DNA of 64,000 bases from Georgenia satyanarayanai (GTDB lineage Bacteria; Actinomycetota; Actinomycetes; Actinomycetales; Actinomycetaceae): NCBI RefSeq assembly GCF_900116375.1, contig NZ_UETB01000005.1:1-64000 (forward strand). Direction: 5' to 3'. Made by a program: the position numbers and the translations under genes. Shown piece by piece: positions 33,099-42,354 of the stretch. Below the pieces are notes generated by a model, which worked only from the letters and a program-made list of their open reading frames with translations, was not told the origin of the DNA and did not search any database. Every line of letters begins with the position of its first letter. The stretch's first letter is position 1.

Positions 33099-34493
33099 TC
33101 AGGCTCCAGTCGTGGCGGCGGCGGTCGCCGCCGGTGCGGGGGACGGGCCCGGCGGTGCCGGGTCCGCGCTCGGCCGGGGCTGGCGCCACCGGTCGATCGT
33201 AGGGCGCCGGGCGAGGACGAGGAGTCCGGTCGCGACGGCGAGGGTGGCGGTCCAGGGGCCGGCGGCCCCGAGTCCGGGTGCCGGGGCGAACCCGGTCAGC
33301 GTGAGGCCCAGCAGCCCGCCGCTCACGAGCAGCGTCGCGGCGGCGAGCCGTGCCGCGCCTGCCGTGCTGGGTGGCGCCGGCCGGCGCTCGACCCTCCCCA
33401 GGACCCGCAGGGCGGCGACGAGGACGGCGCTGAGCGCACCGAGCCACAGCGGCAGCCCGAGGTACCAGGCGGGTGAGAACGGCTCCGGGGTCGAGAGGCC
33501 GAGACCGAGCAGCGCGACGCCGCCGACGAGCGCGAGGGCGGGGGTGTGCCACACGTAGGCCGTCATGACGACGCCTCCGAGGCGGTCGACGGCGGCACCG
33601 ACCCCCGGCCGCTCGGCGAACGCCAGCGCGGCGGGCCGCAGCGCGAGGGCGAGGCCGAGCTGCCCGGCCGCCAGCGCGAGGAGGACGGCGGTGGGCGGGC
33701 CCATGTTGGAGACCGCGTCACCCGGCATCCCGATCATGCTCGGCGGGTAGGGGCCGGTCGCCACGGCGAGCGCGACGACGGCGAACCCGCCCAGCGCCAC
33801 CGCGAGCGCCCACGAGCCGCGCAGCCACCACAGCCGCCCGGCGGCGTAGTGGACACCGATCTGGTGGACGGCCACCCACACAAGGACGACGTTTGCCCAG
33901 CCGAGCTCCTCGGGCGCCCCCAGGCCGAAGCGGGCGAGGTCGACGAGGACGGCGCCGGCCGCGAGCGCCACGACGTCCGCGCCCCGGGACCGCGCGGCGA
34001 GCCGCACGAGCGGCGGGGCGAGGACCGTGACGACGCTGTACAGGGCGAGGAACCACAGGAGGGCGCCGGTGTAGCGGGCGGCGGTGTGCACCGGCTGGGC
34101 GGGCAGCCCGGCCGCGGTGAGGAGCGGCGTCAGGGGCAGCCAGACGGCCGCGAGCACGAGGACGGGCACGGCGAGGCGGTGCAGCCGCCGGGCGGACCAG
34201 GACGGACCGCCGGCACGGCGGCGCAGGCTCAGCCCGGCGGCGGCCCCACCGGTGAAGAACACGAGCGGCATCACCTGGCTGAGCCAGGTCACCGGCCACA
34301 CCCAGTCGGCGGCGAATGCGTTGGCGGTGCGCAGGACGTCGCCCTCGAGCGAGAGCACCGGCATGAGCCAGTGCTGGAGGACGACGAGCGCCATCGCACC
34401 GAGGCGGAGCAGGTCGACGAACCGGTCCCGGGCGGGGACCACCCTGGGCGGCCGCGCGGGCTCGGGTGGCAGGAGGAGCGTCGTCGGGAGCAT
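33099..34493 (-). CDS. Acyltransferase 3 family membrane protein
   Basis: 464 residues, about 10 hydrophobic segments. The N-terminal RDRFVDLLRLGAMALVVLQHW contains the Arg and His expected of acyltransferase 3 enzymes, which modify sugars of envelope polymers or lipids at the membrane. A PLVFFTGGAAAGLSLRRR segment follows. Substrate unknown. The stop lies one base before the sensor kinase start, suggesting one transcript with the two-component pair. The Pro/Ala tail is low complexity. Confidence 0.85.
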   Translation of the reverse strand: MLPTTLLLPPEPARPPRVVPARDRFVDLLRLGAMALVVLQHWLMPVLSLEGDVLRTANAFAADWVWPVTWLSQVMPLVFFTGGAAAGLSLRRRAGGPSWSARRLHRLAVPVLVLAAVWLPLTPLLTAAGLPAQPVHTAARYTGALLWFLALYSVVTVLAPPLVRLAARSRGADVVALAAGAVLVDLARFGLGAPEELGWANVVLVWVAVHQIGVHYAAGRLWWLRGSWALAVALGGFAVVALAVATGPYPPSMIGMPGDAVSNMGPPTAVLLALAAGQLGLALALRPAALAFAERPGVGAAVDRLGGVVMTAYVWHTPALALVGGVALLGLGLSTPEPFSPAWYLGLPLWLGALSAVLVAALRVLGRVERRPAPPSTAGAARLAAATLLVSGGLLGLTLTGFAPAPGLGAAGPWTATLAVATGLLVLARRPTIDRWRQPRPSADPAPPGPSPAPAATAAATTGA

Positions 34494-34665
34494 GTCTCCA
34501 GCCTTCGCGACGGGCGCCGCCCGGTCACTGGTGCCTCCCGGCGTCCTCGCCGTGGGGTCTGCCCTACCCCCGAGGTGGGGTGACGCGGCTCGCGGGCCGC
34601 TCCCGGTCGCGGGCCGGCCCGGTGTCCAGTTCGATGGGCAGACCCTCTACGAACAGGAGTGTGTG

Positions 34666-35133
34666 ATGGAACCCTGGGTCTGGATCGTCATCGGAGTCGT
34701 GGTGCTGGCGATCGTCATCGCCCTCGTGCTCTCGGCCTCCAAGAAGCGCAAGCAGCGGCAGCAGGAGGAGCGTGCGCGCCGCGATCGGGAGAACCGGGAG
34801 CACGCCCGTGACCTGCGGACGCACGCGGAGGAGCAGGACATCACCGCGCGCGAGCGGGAGGCCGCCGCCCTCCAGCAGCAGGCGGAGGCGCAGCGTGCCC
34901 GCGTCGAGGCGGACCGCCTGGAGCAGGAGGCCCGCAGGCGCACCGAGGCCGCCGAGGAGGCGCGCCACCAGGTGGAGCGCGAGCGCGCCGACGCCGACGC
35001 CCTCGACCCCGACCTCTCCGGGGACAGCGACCTCACCCGGGAGACCGCGGACCGCCCGCACCCGGACGAGGACCCCACGCACGGCCGGCACGCCGCCGAC
35101 GGGGACACGACCCGCGCCGACGGACGCCCGTAG
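34666..35133 (+). CDS. Small single-span membrane protein with charged coiled coil
   Basis: 155 residues: one N-terminal transmembrane helix (WVWIVIGVVVLAIVIALVL), a long Arg/Glu-rich coiled coil (about 25-110) and an acidic tail. A good AGGAG site precedes the ATG at 34666. The type is common in actinobacteria, but no function is assigned. It is transcribed away from the acyltransferase gene and ends just before a strong hairpin shared with the convergent SDR gene. Confidence 0.75.
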   Translation: MEPWVWIVIGVVVLAIVIALVLSASKKRKQRQQEERARRDRENREHARDLRTHAEEQDITAREREAAALQQQAEAQRARVEADRLEQEARRRTEAAEEARHQVERERADADALDPDLSGDSDLTRETADRPHPDEDPTHGRHAADGDTTRADGRP

Positions 35134-35146
35134 TCGTCGCTCGCCG

Positions 35147-35195
35147 CGAACGTGAGGGGTTCGGGTCCGCATCGGACCCGAACCCCTCACGTTCG
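35147..35195. terminator. 23-bp perfect hairpin between convergent genes
   Basis: Bases 35147-35169 and 35173-35195 are perfectly complementary over 23 pairs with a 3-base loop (CAT). It lies 13 bases after the plus-strand gene and 5 bases from the SDR stop on the other strand, so it can terminate both. No U-tract is present on either side, which is common for GC-rich actinobacteria. Confidence 0.75.
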
Positions 35196-35200
35196 TGCGG

Positions 35201-35986
35201 CTAGACGACGCGCAGCCGGCGCTCCTCCGGCCCCAGCCCGCGGGCGACGAGCTCGCGCAACGACTCGGGGGTGTCCGCGCCCGCCCGCACGTAGCAGCCC
35301 GACAGGGCGTCGAGATCACCGCGCGCGAGCGCGACGACGAGGGCGACGACGTCGGCCGGGTCGGTCCACTCCGTCCGGTCCTCGTGCATCCGCATCGACT
35401 CGGTCATGTCGGTGCGCACGACGCCCGGCGCGAGCTCGAAGGCCCGCAGCCCCCGCTCGAAGCCTGCCTCGTGGAGCCCGCCACCGATGCGGAACAGGGC
35501 CGTCTTGGACACGTAGTAGGCGGTCGCGAGGGCGCTGTCGCGGGTCCCGGCCCCCGAGTTGAGGTCGATGACCCGGCCGCCACCGCGGGCGAGCATCCCG
35601 GGGACGACGGCGTGGGCGAGGAGGAACGGGCCGCGCACGTTGGTCTCCACGACCGACCACCACCGCTCGGGGTCGGTCGCCCACAGCGGCACCTCGGCGT
35701 CGATGACGCCGGCGTTGTTGACGAGCAGGTCGATGGACCCGAGCGCGTCCTCGGCGCGCGAGACCGCAGTCTGGACCGCGGCGGCGTCGGTGACGTCGGC
35801 GGTGAGGACGACGGCGCGGCGACCGGCCGCGCGGACCTCCTCGGCCGTCGACTCGAGCAGCCGCTCGTCGCGGGCGAGGAGGGCGACGTCCAGGCCTGCG
35901 CGGGACAGGCCGATGGCGAGCTCGCGGCCGATGCCGCGGGAGGCTCCGGTGACGAGCGCCGTCTGCGCGGCGGCGACCTCAGCCAC
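35201..35986 (-). CDS. Short-chain dehydrogenase/reductase
   Basis: 261 residues with all classical SDR motifs: cofactor loop GASRGIG at about 14-20, NNAG near 90, catalytic Ser in LNSGAG and YxxxK (YYVSK) near 160, and the PGVVRTDM segment. An Arg-Asp pattern after the second strand (LLARDERLL) suggests NADP(H). Substrate unknown. The start overlaps the end of pheT by 8 bases, so it is probably co-transcribed with the tRNA synthetase genes. Confidence 0.9.
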   Translation of the reverse strand: MAEVAAAQTALVTGASRGIGRELAIGLSRAGLDVALLARDERLLESTAEEVRAAGRRAVVLTADVTDAAAVQTAVSRAEDALGSIDLLVNNAGVIDAEVPLWATDPERWWSVVETNVRGPFLLAHAVVPGMLARGGGRVIDLNSGAGTRDSALATAYYVSKTALFRIGGGLHEAGFERGLRAFELAPGVVRTDMTESMRMHEDRTEWTDPADVVALVVALARGDLDALSGCYVRAGADTPESLRELVARGLGPEERRLRVV

Positions 35987-38564
35987 GGAGCACCGCCCCG
36001 ACCCGCTCGGCGGCGAGCGTGACGATCCGGTCGCGCACGGCGGCGGTCTCCTCGGCCGTCAGCGTGCGGTCCGCGGCGCGCAGCCGCAGTGCGAAGGCGA
36101 GCGACTTCTTCCCCTCGCCGAGCTGCTCGCCGGTGTAGACGTCGAAGAGACGCACCTCCTCGCCGAGCTCGGCGGCGCCCTCACGGACGACGGCGAGGAC
36201 CTCGGCGGCGGGCACGGCGTCGTCGACGACGAGCGCGATGTCCTCCTTGCCCGGCGGGTAGGTGGACACGGGCGTGGGCTGCACCGGCTGGTCCCCGGCG
36301 GCCGCGGTGAGCGCGTCGAGGTCGAGCTCGAAGGCGACGGCGCCCGGGGGCAGGTCGAAGGCGGCGACGACGCGCGGGTGCAGCTGGCCGGCGTGCCCGA
36401 CCACCCGCCCGCCGGCCGACACTGCGGCGCACTGGCCGGGGTGCCAGGGGGCACGCTCGGCGGCGGCGAGCTCGACGCTCACGCCGACAGCACCGGCCAC
36501 CGCGTGGACGGCGTCGACGGCGTCGGCCCAGTCGGCGGCGCGGCCCGGGCCGCGCACGCCGTCGGGGACGACCTTGCCGGTGAGGACACCGGCGATGTGC
36601 CGCGGCTGGTGCGGGACGGCCGCGTGCAGCGCGGCGATCTCCTCCTCCGAGGGACGGCGGTCCACGCCCGGCGAGGACGCGGCGCCCACCCCGGCGGGCC
36701 GGGTGACGAGGCCGAGCTCGAAGACGCGGGTGTCCTCCAGGCCGCGGCTGACGTTGCGGCGCGCGGTGTCGAGGAGCGAGTCGAGCAGGGAGGTGCGCAT
36801 GGCCGGGGCGTCCTCGGCCATGGGGTTGGCCAGGCGCAGGGCCAGGCGCCGCTCGTCGTCGGCGGGCAGCTGCTGGCGGTCGTGGGTGTCCCCGACGAAG
36901 GGGTAGGACAGCACCTCGACGAGGCCGAAGTCGGCCAGGGCGCGGGCCACGTCGCGGCGGTGGCGCTGGCCCGGGGTGAGCCCGCTGCCGGCCGGCGCCG
37001 GCGGCAGCACCGAGGGGATCGCGTCGTAGCCGGCCAGGCGTGCGACCTCCTCGACGAGGTGGGCGGGGCCCACGAGGTCCGGACGCCAGCTCGGCGGGGT
37101 CACGGTGACGACGCCGTCGGCGTCCGCCTCGCTCACCGTCGCGCCGATCGTGGTGAGGAGCCCGACGACCTGCTCGGCGGGGTAGTCGACGCCGGTGAGC
37201 CGGCGCGGCTCGTCCAGGCGCAGCCGCACGGGCTCGGGCCGGGAGGTCGCGTCGAGGTCGCTGACGGCCGGGTCGGCCGTGCCGCCGCCGTACTGGACGA
37301 GGAGGTCGACGGCACGCTGGGCGGCCACGGCCTGCAGCTGCGGATCGACGCCGCGCTCGAAGCGCTTGGCCGCCTCGCTGGGCAGCTTGTGCCGGCGCGC
37401 GGTGCGTGCGACCGAGACGGGGTCGAAGTGCGCGGCCTCGACGAGGACGTCGGTGGTGCCAGGGCTGACCTCGGTCTCCGCCCCGCCCATGACGCCGGCG
37501 AGGCCGAGGATGCGGCCGCCGCGGGCACCGCCCGGGGAGTCGGTGATGAGGAGGTCCTCGGAATGCAGGGTGCGGCGCACGTCGTCGAGGGTGGTGAGCT
37601 CCTCCCCCGGCGCGGCGCGGCGCACGACGACCGGCGCGCTCAGCGTGGCGAGGTCGTAGGCGTGCAGCGGCTGGCCGAGGTCGAGCATGACGTAGTTCGT
37701 CACGTCCACGGCCAGGGAGATCGGGCGCATGCCCGCCTGGACGAGCCGCTCGGTCATCCACGACGGCGAGGGCGCGGACGGGTCGATCCCGCGGACGATC
37801 CGCGTGACGAAGCGGTCGCAACCGACGTTCCCGTTCACGGGCGCGGCGTCGTCGACCTCGACGGCGAAGCCGTCCTCGGTGGCGGCCGGCGGCGGGCCGG
37901 CGGTGAGGTTCTCCGGCAGGCCGGGGTCGGTGAAGGCCGCGCCGGTGGCGTGGGAGTACTCGCGGGCGACGCCGCGCATGGCGAAGCAGTAGCCGCGGTC
38001 CGGCGTGACGTTGATCTCGAGGATCTCCGCGCCCAGACCGAGCAGCGCGATCGCGTCCGCGCCCGGCTCCGGCGTCGGCACGTCGGGGAGGAACTCGCTC
38101 AGCACGATGATGCCGTCGTGGTCCTCACCGAGGCCGAGCTCGCGGGCCGAGCAGATCATGCCGTCGGAGGTGTGCCCGTAGGTCTTGCGCGCGGCGATGT
38201 GGAAGTCACCGGGCAGGGTGGTGCCGGGCAGGGCGACGACGACGTCGTCACCGACGGAGAAGTTGTGGGCGCCGCAGACGATGCCCCGCGAGGGCACGTC
38301 CGCCGGCTCCTTGCCCTCACCGGGGGCGTCGTTGTGCTCGGGTCCGACGTCGACGCGGCAGTAGTTGATCGCCTTGCCGTTCTTGTGCTCCTCGGTCTCG
38401 ATCGAGAGCACGCGACCGACGACGAGCGGGCCGGTGACGGCGGGCGGGATGACCGCCTCCTCCTCCAGGCCCACGCGCACGAGGTCGGCGGCGAGGTCGG
38501 CGGCGGTGGTGCCCTCGGGCACGGCGACGTGCTCGGCGAGCCAGGTGAGCGGGACGTACGGCAT
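35979..38564 (-). CDS. pheT: Phenylalanyl-tRNA synthetase beta chain
   Basis: 861 residues: EMAP-type tRNA-binding domain at about 40-160 (GRVLSIETEEHKNG, SDGMICSARELGLGEDH), B3/B4 editing domain, B5 domain, a catalytic-like core and a C-terminal ferredoxin-fold anticodon-binding domain (STYPPGKEDIALVVDD at about 770-861). The ATG at 38564 follows pheS by one base. Length and order are normal. Confidence 0.97.
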   Translation of the reverse strand: MPYVPLTWLAEHVAVPEGTTAADLAADLVRVGLEEEAVIPPAVTGPLVVGRVLSIETEEHKNGKAINYCRVDVGPEHNDAPGEGKEPADVPSRGIVCGAHNFSVGDDVVVALPGTTLPGDFHIAARKTYGHTSDGMICSARELGLGEDHDGIIVLSEFLPDVPTPEPGADAIALLGLGAEILEINVTPDRGYCFAMRGVAREYSHATGAAFTDPGLPENLTAGPPPAATEDGFAVEVDDAAPVNGNVGCDRFVTRIVRGIDPSAPSPSWMTERLVQAGMRPISLAVDVTNYVMLDLGQPLHAYDLATLSAPVVVRRAAPGEELTTLDDVRRTLHSEDLLITDSPGGARGGRILGLAGVMGGAETEVSPGTTDVLVEAAHFDPVSVARTARRHKLPSEAAKRFERGVDPQLQAVAAQRAVDLLVQYGGGTADPAVSDLDATSRPEPVRLRLDEPRRLTGVDYPAEQVVGLLTTIGATVSEADADGVVTVTPPSWRPDLVGPAHLVEEVARLAGYDAIPSVLPPAPAGSGLTPGQRHRRDVARALADFGLVEVLSYPFVGDTHDRQQLPADDERRLALRLANPMAEDAPAMRTSLLDSLLDTARRNVSRGLEDTRVFELGLVTRPAGVGAASSPGVDRRPSEEEIAALHAAVPHQPRHIAGVLTGKVVPDGVRGPGRAADWADAVDAVHAVAGAVGVSVELAAAERAPWHPGQCAAVSAGGRVVGHAGQLHPRVVAAFDLPPGAVAFELDLDALTAAAGDQPVQPTPVSTYPPGKEDIALVVDDAVPAAEVLAVVREGAAELGEEVRLFDVYTGEQLGEGKKSLAFALRLRAADRTLTAEETAAVRDRIVTLAAERVGAVLRG

Positions 38565-38565
38565 G

Positions 38566-39633
38566 TCAGTGCCCCTTTCCGGTGGTGCCGAACTGGAGGG
38601 AGAAGCGCATGTCGCCCTCGACGATGTCGTGCATGTCCGCGATGCCGTGACGCAGCATGAGCGCACGCTCGGTGCCCACGCCGAAGGCGAAGCCGGTGTA
38701 GACGTCCGGGTCGATGCCCGCGGCGACGAGCACCTGCGGGTTGACCATCCCGCAGCCGCCCCACTCGATCCAGCCCGGGCCGCCCTTCTTCTGCGGGAAC
38801 CACAGGTCCATCTCGGCGCTGGGCTCGGTGAAGGGGAAGAAGCTCGGGCGCAGGCGGGTGCGGGCCTCGGGACCGAACATCGCGCGGGCGAAGTGGTCGA
38901 GGGTGCCCTTGAGGTGGGCCATCGTCAGGCCCTTGTCCACGGCCAGGCCCTCGACCTGGTGGAAGACCGGGGTGTGGGTGGCGTCCAGGGCGTCGTTGCG
39001 GAAGACCTTGCCGGGGCAGGCGATGTAGATGGGCAGCTCGCGGCTGAGCATGGTGCGTGCCTGCACCGGTGAGGTGTGGGTGCGCAGCACGAGGCCGGGG
39101 GTGTCCTGCTCTGCGGTGCCCTGGACGTAGAAGGTGTCGGCCATCTGCCGTGCGGGGTGGTCCGGGCCGTGGTTGAGGGCGTCGAAGTTGAGCCACTCGT
39201 GCTCGACCTCCGGGCCCTCGGCGATGTCCCAGCCCATGGCGGTGAAGAAGTCGCCGATCTCCTCCTGGATGGTCTCCAGGGGGTGGCGGGCCCCGCGGGG
39301 GCGGCGATCGACCGGGAGGGTGACGTCGACGCGCTCCTCGCGCAGCCGGCGCTCCTCCTCCACGACCTCGAGCTCGGCCTGGCGGGCGGCGATCGCCTTC
39401 TGGAGGCGGCCGCGGGCCTGGCCGAGGAGCTTGCCGGCGGTCGCCTTGTCCTTGGGCTCCAGGCGGCCGATCTCGCGGTTGGCGAGGGTGAGGGGGGCGT
39501 GGTCACCGGTGTGGGCCAGGCGCGCGGCCTTGAGCTCCTCCAGCGTGGTCGCCGCCGCGACGGCGGCCAGCGCCTCCTCGACGGCTGCTGCGACGCCGTC
39601 GGCGTCGAGCGGGGACAGGGGTGGGGTGGTCAT
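38566..39633 (-). CDS. pheS: Phenylalanyl-tRNA synthetase alpha chain
   Basis: 355 residues with an N-terminal coiled coil and class II core motifs: [39 protein letters not shown] (motif 2 side) and [18 protein letters not shown] (motif 3) near 320. ATG at 39633 is preferred; an in-frame ATG at 39675 adds 14 unlikely residues. The leader shows no T-box and no convincing Phe-rich leader peptide. Confidence 0.97.
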   Translation of the reverse strand: MTTPPLSPLDADGVAAAVEEALAAVAAATTLEELKAARLAHTGDHAPLTLANREIGRLEPKDKATAGKLLGQARGRLQKAIAARQAELEVVEEERRLREERVDVTLPVDRRPRGARHPLETIQEEIGDFFTAMGWDIAEGPEVEHEWLNFDALNHGPDHPARQMADTFYVQGTAEQDTPGLVLRTHTSPVQARTMLSRELPIYIACPGKVFRNDALDATHTPVFHQVEGLAVDKGLTMAHLKGTLDHFARAMFGPEARTRLRPSFFPFTEPSAEMDLWFPQKKGGPGWIEWGGCGMVNPQVLVAAGIDPDVYTGFAFGVGTERALMLRHGIADMHDIVEGDMRFSLQFGTTGKGH

Positions 39634-39800
39634 GCGAACCTTCCGAGCGTCGTCGTGCCTGTCGGCATCCAGCACAGGACTGTAGTCGTCGTGCCCGCTC
39701 GGGCTGTGCGCGCGTCAGCGCAGGACCCGAACGGGCCCACTAAATCGACGATCGCCACGCATAGCACTCATCCTCCCACACCGCCCCGCCCCCTCCCCCG

Positions 39801-39977
39801 CCGAGAGTGCACTTACCGCCGACAGCTGAGTTGTTACCGCCAGCCGACTCGCCATCGACCGCTGAGTTGTTCCCACCAGCCGCTGAGTTGTTCCCGAGCG
39901 CTGAGTTGTTCCCGAGCGCTGAGTTGTTCCCGAGCGCTGAGTTGTTCCCGACCGCTGAGTTGTTACCGACCGCCGAA
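39801..39977 (+). repeat. 18-bp tandem repeat array A (core CTGAG)
   Basis: Seven copies of CTGAGTTGTT start at 39826, 39862, 39883, 39901, 39919, 39937 and 39955; the last five are spaced 21, 18, 18 and 18 bases. The regular unit is CGCTGAGTTGTTCCCGAG. The array opens with a different-core unit (GCCGAGAGTGCACTTACC) after a C-rich tract and ends 19 bases before the thpR stop. Together with pheS leader DNA it fills the 360-base gap between pheS and thpR; no gene is supported there. Confidence 0.9.
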
Positions 39978-39995
39978 GGTGTCCGCGCCGCGCAG

Positions 39996-40631
39996 CTAGG
40001 TCCCGAGCGGCAGTGTGGCCACGACCTCGTGCTGCGGGCCGCCACCACGACCCGCACCAAGGCGGGACTGCACCACCTCGATCTGCTCAGCCACCCACTC
40101 CGGACCGCGGTAGAGCGACAGGGCGTGGGCGAGCGCGGGCAGGTCGATCGACGGCGCGCGGGGCTGCTCGCCCCGCCGCGACCGGCGTCGTCGGTCGGCC
40201 TCCTCGCGGTGCTGACGTGCGCTGAGCCTCGCGACGGTGAGGTGGGCACGGTTGCGGTCACGGGGCTCGAGGTGCGAGACGCCCTCGCCCGCGGCGCCGC
40301 AGTCGGCCATGAGCCGGACGAGTGCGGCGTCGTCGTCGAGAGCGCGCGCCCCCACCCACAGCGTCGCGCGGGAGAAGATACCCGCGCCGGTGAGCTGCAG
40401 CCGCAGCGGGTCGTGCTCAGCCGCGACGGCGGTGAGTGCACCCGCGAGGTCGTCGAGTGCGCCGTCGGGAACCTCCCCGTAGAAGGCGAGCGTCACGTGC
40501 CGCTGCTCCGGCGCGACCCACCGCAGCGGTGGCGGGCCGGCGCCCAGCCACGGCGGTGAGACGGTCTGCAGCGCCTGGTCGAGGTGGTCGAGAACCTCGG
40601 CCGGAGGGCGCAGCGCGGCGAAGAGGCGCAT
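39996..40631 (-). CDS. thpR: RNA 2',3'-cyclic phosphodiesterase (2H family)
   Basis: 211 residues with the two HxTx motifs of the 2H phosphoesterase/2'-5' RNA ligase family: HVTLAFYG near residue 45 and HLTVARLS near 130. The start (RLFAALRPPAEV) is typical of ThpR. An Arg-rich insert (EADRRRRSRRGEQ) follows the second motif. The biological substrate in bacteria is not settled. It lies 36 bases downstream of the SpoU methyltransferase stop, on the same strand. Confidence 0.92.
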   Translation of the reverse strand: MRLFAALRPPAEVLDHLDQALQTVSPPWLGAGPPPLRWVAPEQRHVTLAFYGEVPDGALDDLAGALTAVAAEHDPLRLQLTGAGIFSRATLWVGARALDDDAALVRLMADCGAAGEGVSHLEPRDRNRAHLTVARLSARQHREEADRRRRSRRGEQPRAPSIDLPALAHALSLYRGPEWVAEQIEVVQSRLGAGRGGGPQHEVVATLPLGT

Positions 40632-40667
40632 CTCGGCATCGTGCCACGGGCACCGGCCGGGAGCGCT

Positions 40668-41666
40668 TCAGCGACGTTGGGCGCGCGCGGAAGCGTAGAG
40701 GCAGAGGGTGGCCGCCGTGGCGACGTTGAGCGACTCGGCCAGCCCGTGGATCGGCACGCCGACGACGGCGTCGGCCAGGTCCCGCTCCTCCGGTCGCAGC
40801 CCGTGGGCCTCGTTGCCGAAGAGCCAGGCGGTCGGCCGGCGAAGGTCGGGCGCGGCGACAGGTGCGCTCTCGGGGACAAGTGAGCTCTCGGCGACAAGTG
40901 AGCTCTCGGCGGGAAGGGGGGCGGCGCCGTCGGTAACAAGTGAGCTGTCGGCGGGGAGGGGGGCGGCGCCGTCGGTAACAAGTGAGCTGTCGGCGGGGAG
41001 GGGGGCGGCGCCGTCTGCGGGGAGGGGGGCGGCGAGGAGGGCGTGGTCGGCGAGGGTGTCGAGGTCCCACTCGCCGTCGGCGGCGGCGGCGAGCACCTGG
41101 ACACCGGCGGCTCGCAGGGACGCAACCGTGCCGGCGAGGTCCTCCACCGGCACGACCGGGAGGTGGAACAGGGAGCCGGCGGTCGAGCGCACGACCTTGG
41201 GGTTGGCGGGCTCGACGCTTCCCGGACCGAGCACGACGGCGTCCGCCCCCGCCGCGTCCGCGGCGCGCACGATGGTGCCGAGGTTGCCCGGGTCGGCCGC
41301 CCACGGCAGGACCGCCACGAGGCGCATCACACCGGTGGGCAACCGGGCCGGCTCGGCGTGGACGACGGCGAGCACACCCTGGGCGTCCCCGCTCATCGCC
41401 GTCAGCACCTCGGCGGTGGCGAGGTGGACGTGGGCCACCGCCCCGCGGGCGGCAGCGAGGATCTCCGGGTACCGCTCCGCGGCGTCCTCGGAGAGGTACA
41501 GGTCGCGCACCCGCTCGGGGGCGTGACGGACGGCCTCCCGCACGCCCTGCGGCCCCTCGACGAGGAACTGGCCGTGGCGCAGACGCGCCGAACGCCCGGA
41601 CAGCCGCTTGACCATCCGCACCCGATCGGATCGGGGGTTGGTCAGCAGGTCCGGGCGTTCGGTCAT
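40668..41666 (-). CDS. SpoU/TrmH-family RNA 2'-O-methyltransferase with repeat-derived insert
   Basis: 332 residues. N-terminal substrate-binding domain (RHGQFLVEGPQGVREAV), then a trefoil-knot SPOUT domain with motif 1 DPGNLGTIVRAADAAGA, motif 2 LFGNEAHGL and motif 3 PIHGLAESLNVATAATL. Methylates a ribose of rRNA or tRNA using SAM; target unknown. Residues about 212-268, between motif 1 and motif 2, are a low-complexity insert (AAPLPADSSLVTDG repeated, then AESSLV units) encoded by repeat array B. Its position beside rplT-rpmI-infC is the usual actinobacterial one. Confidence 0.93.
   Translation of the reverse strand: MTERPDLLTNPRSDRVRMVKRLSGRSARLRHGQFLVEGPQGVREAVRHAPERVRDLYLSEDAAERYPEILAAARGAVAHVHLATAEVLTAMSGDAQGVLAVVHAEPARLPTGVMRLVAVLPWAADPGNLGTIVRAADAAGADAVVLGPGSVEPANPKVVRSTAGSLFHLPVVPVEDLAGTVASLRAAGVQVLAAAADGEWDLDTLADHALLAAPLPADGAAPLPADSSLVTDGAAPLPADSSLVTDGAAPLPAESSLVAESSLVPESAPVAAPDLRRPTAWLFGNEAHGLRPEERDLADAVVGVPIHGLAESLNVATAATLCLYASARAQRR
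40862..41027 (-). repeat. 18-bp repeat array B (core CTCAC), inside the methyltransferase gene
   Basis: On the minus strand units GCCGAGAGCTCACTTGTC occur in tandem at 18-base spacing, and 42-base composite units (a C-rich tract, then GCCGACAGCTCACTTGTT and ACCGACGG) occur twice. All lengths are multiples of three, so the gene frame stays open and the array codes for a disordered-looking loop. Confidence 0.88.
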
Positions 41667-41672
41667 CGAACG

Positions 41673-42053
41673 TCAGGCGGCAGGCGCGTTGACGTCCTCG
41701 GGCAGGTTGGCCTTGGCCACCTCGACGAGCTGGGCGAAGGCCGCCGCGTCGTTGACCGCGAGCTCGGCGAGCATGCGACGGTCCACCTCGACACCCGCGG
41801 CCTTGAGGCCCTGGATGAAGCGGTTGTAGGTCATGCCCTCGGCGCGGACCGCAGCGTTGATGCGCTGGATCCACAGCCGGCGGAAGTCACCCTTGCGGGC
41901 CTTCCGGTCGCGGTAGTTGTAGGTCAGGGAGTGGGTGACCTGCTCCTTGGCCTTGCGGTACAGACGCGAGCGCTGGCCGCGGTAACCGCTGGCGCGCTCG
42001 AGGGTAGTCCGGCGCTTCTTGTGGGCGTTGACCGCCCGCTTGACGCGTGCCAC
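41673..42053 (-). CDS. rplT: 50S ribosomal protein L20
   Basis: 126 residues, full length. Contains the family pattern [19 protein letters not shown], then [13 protein letters not shown] and [12 protein letters not shown]. Follows rpmI by 25 bases and infC, the universal infC-rpmI-rplT order. Probably regulated by an L20-binding leader as in other bacteria; a hairpin before infC is a candidate element. Confidence 0.98.
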   Translation of the reverse strand: MARVKRAVNAHKKRRTTLERASGYRGQRSRLYRKAKEQVTHSLTYNYRDRKARKGDFRRLWIQRINAAVRAEGMTYNRFIQGLKAAGVEVDRRMLAELAVNDAAAFAQLVEVAKANLPEDVNAPAA

Positions 42054-42078
42054 GTCGTTCTCCTTAGGTAGGGCGGCT

Positions 42079-42273
42079 TTACTTGCCGAGCAGCTTCTTG
42101 ATCTTGGGGGCGTCGGCCGGCGAGACCGCCTTGTCCATCGCCAGACGGCGGGTGCGCTTGGACGGCTTGCCCTCGAAGAGGTGCCGGCGGTTCGCCTGCT
42201 CGCGCATCAGCTTGCCGCTACCGGTGGTGCGGAAACGCTTCTTGGCACCGGAGTGCGTCTTGTTCTTCGGCAT
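42079..42273 (-). CDS. rpmI: 50S ribosomal protein L35
   Basis: 64 residues, [20 protein letters not shown] at the start and a basic [16 protein letters not shown] core: a complete L35. The open frame extends upstream to 42306, but MPKNK is the family start. Lies between infC and rplT. Confidence 0.98.
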   Translation of the reverse strand: MPKNKTHSGAKKRFRTTGSGKLMREQANRRHLFEGKPSKRTRRLAMDKAVSPADAPKIKKLLGK

Positions 42274-42354
42274 CGTCTTCCTCATTCGGGCCGTGCGCGG
42301 ACGCACGACCGTGTCTGCCGGCTGGCGCCGGTTCCTGGCGTCGCGTAGCGGCTG

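Noticed and set aside
35559-38660. 1,033-codon plus-strand open frame opposite pheT
   Set aside because: pheT is certain on the other strand; the frame is a compositional shadow.
39634-39800. T-box or Phe leader peptide before pheS
   Set aside because: No T-box sequence; the only short leader frame has a single Phe codon.
39801-39977. CRISPR array
   Set aside because: The period is 18 bases with no unique spacers of about 30 bases, and there are no cas genes.
39740-40441. Minus-strand frame with NNSALG peptide repeats
   Set aside because: The repeat peptide is only array A translated; the remainder overlaps thpR in another frame.
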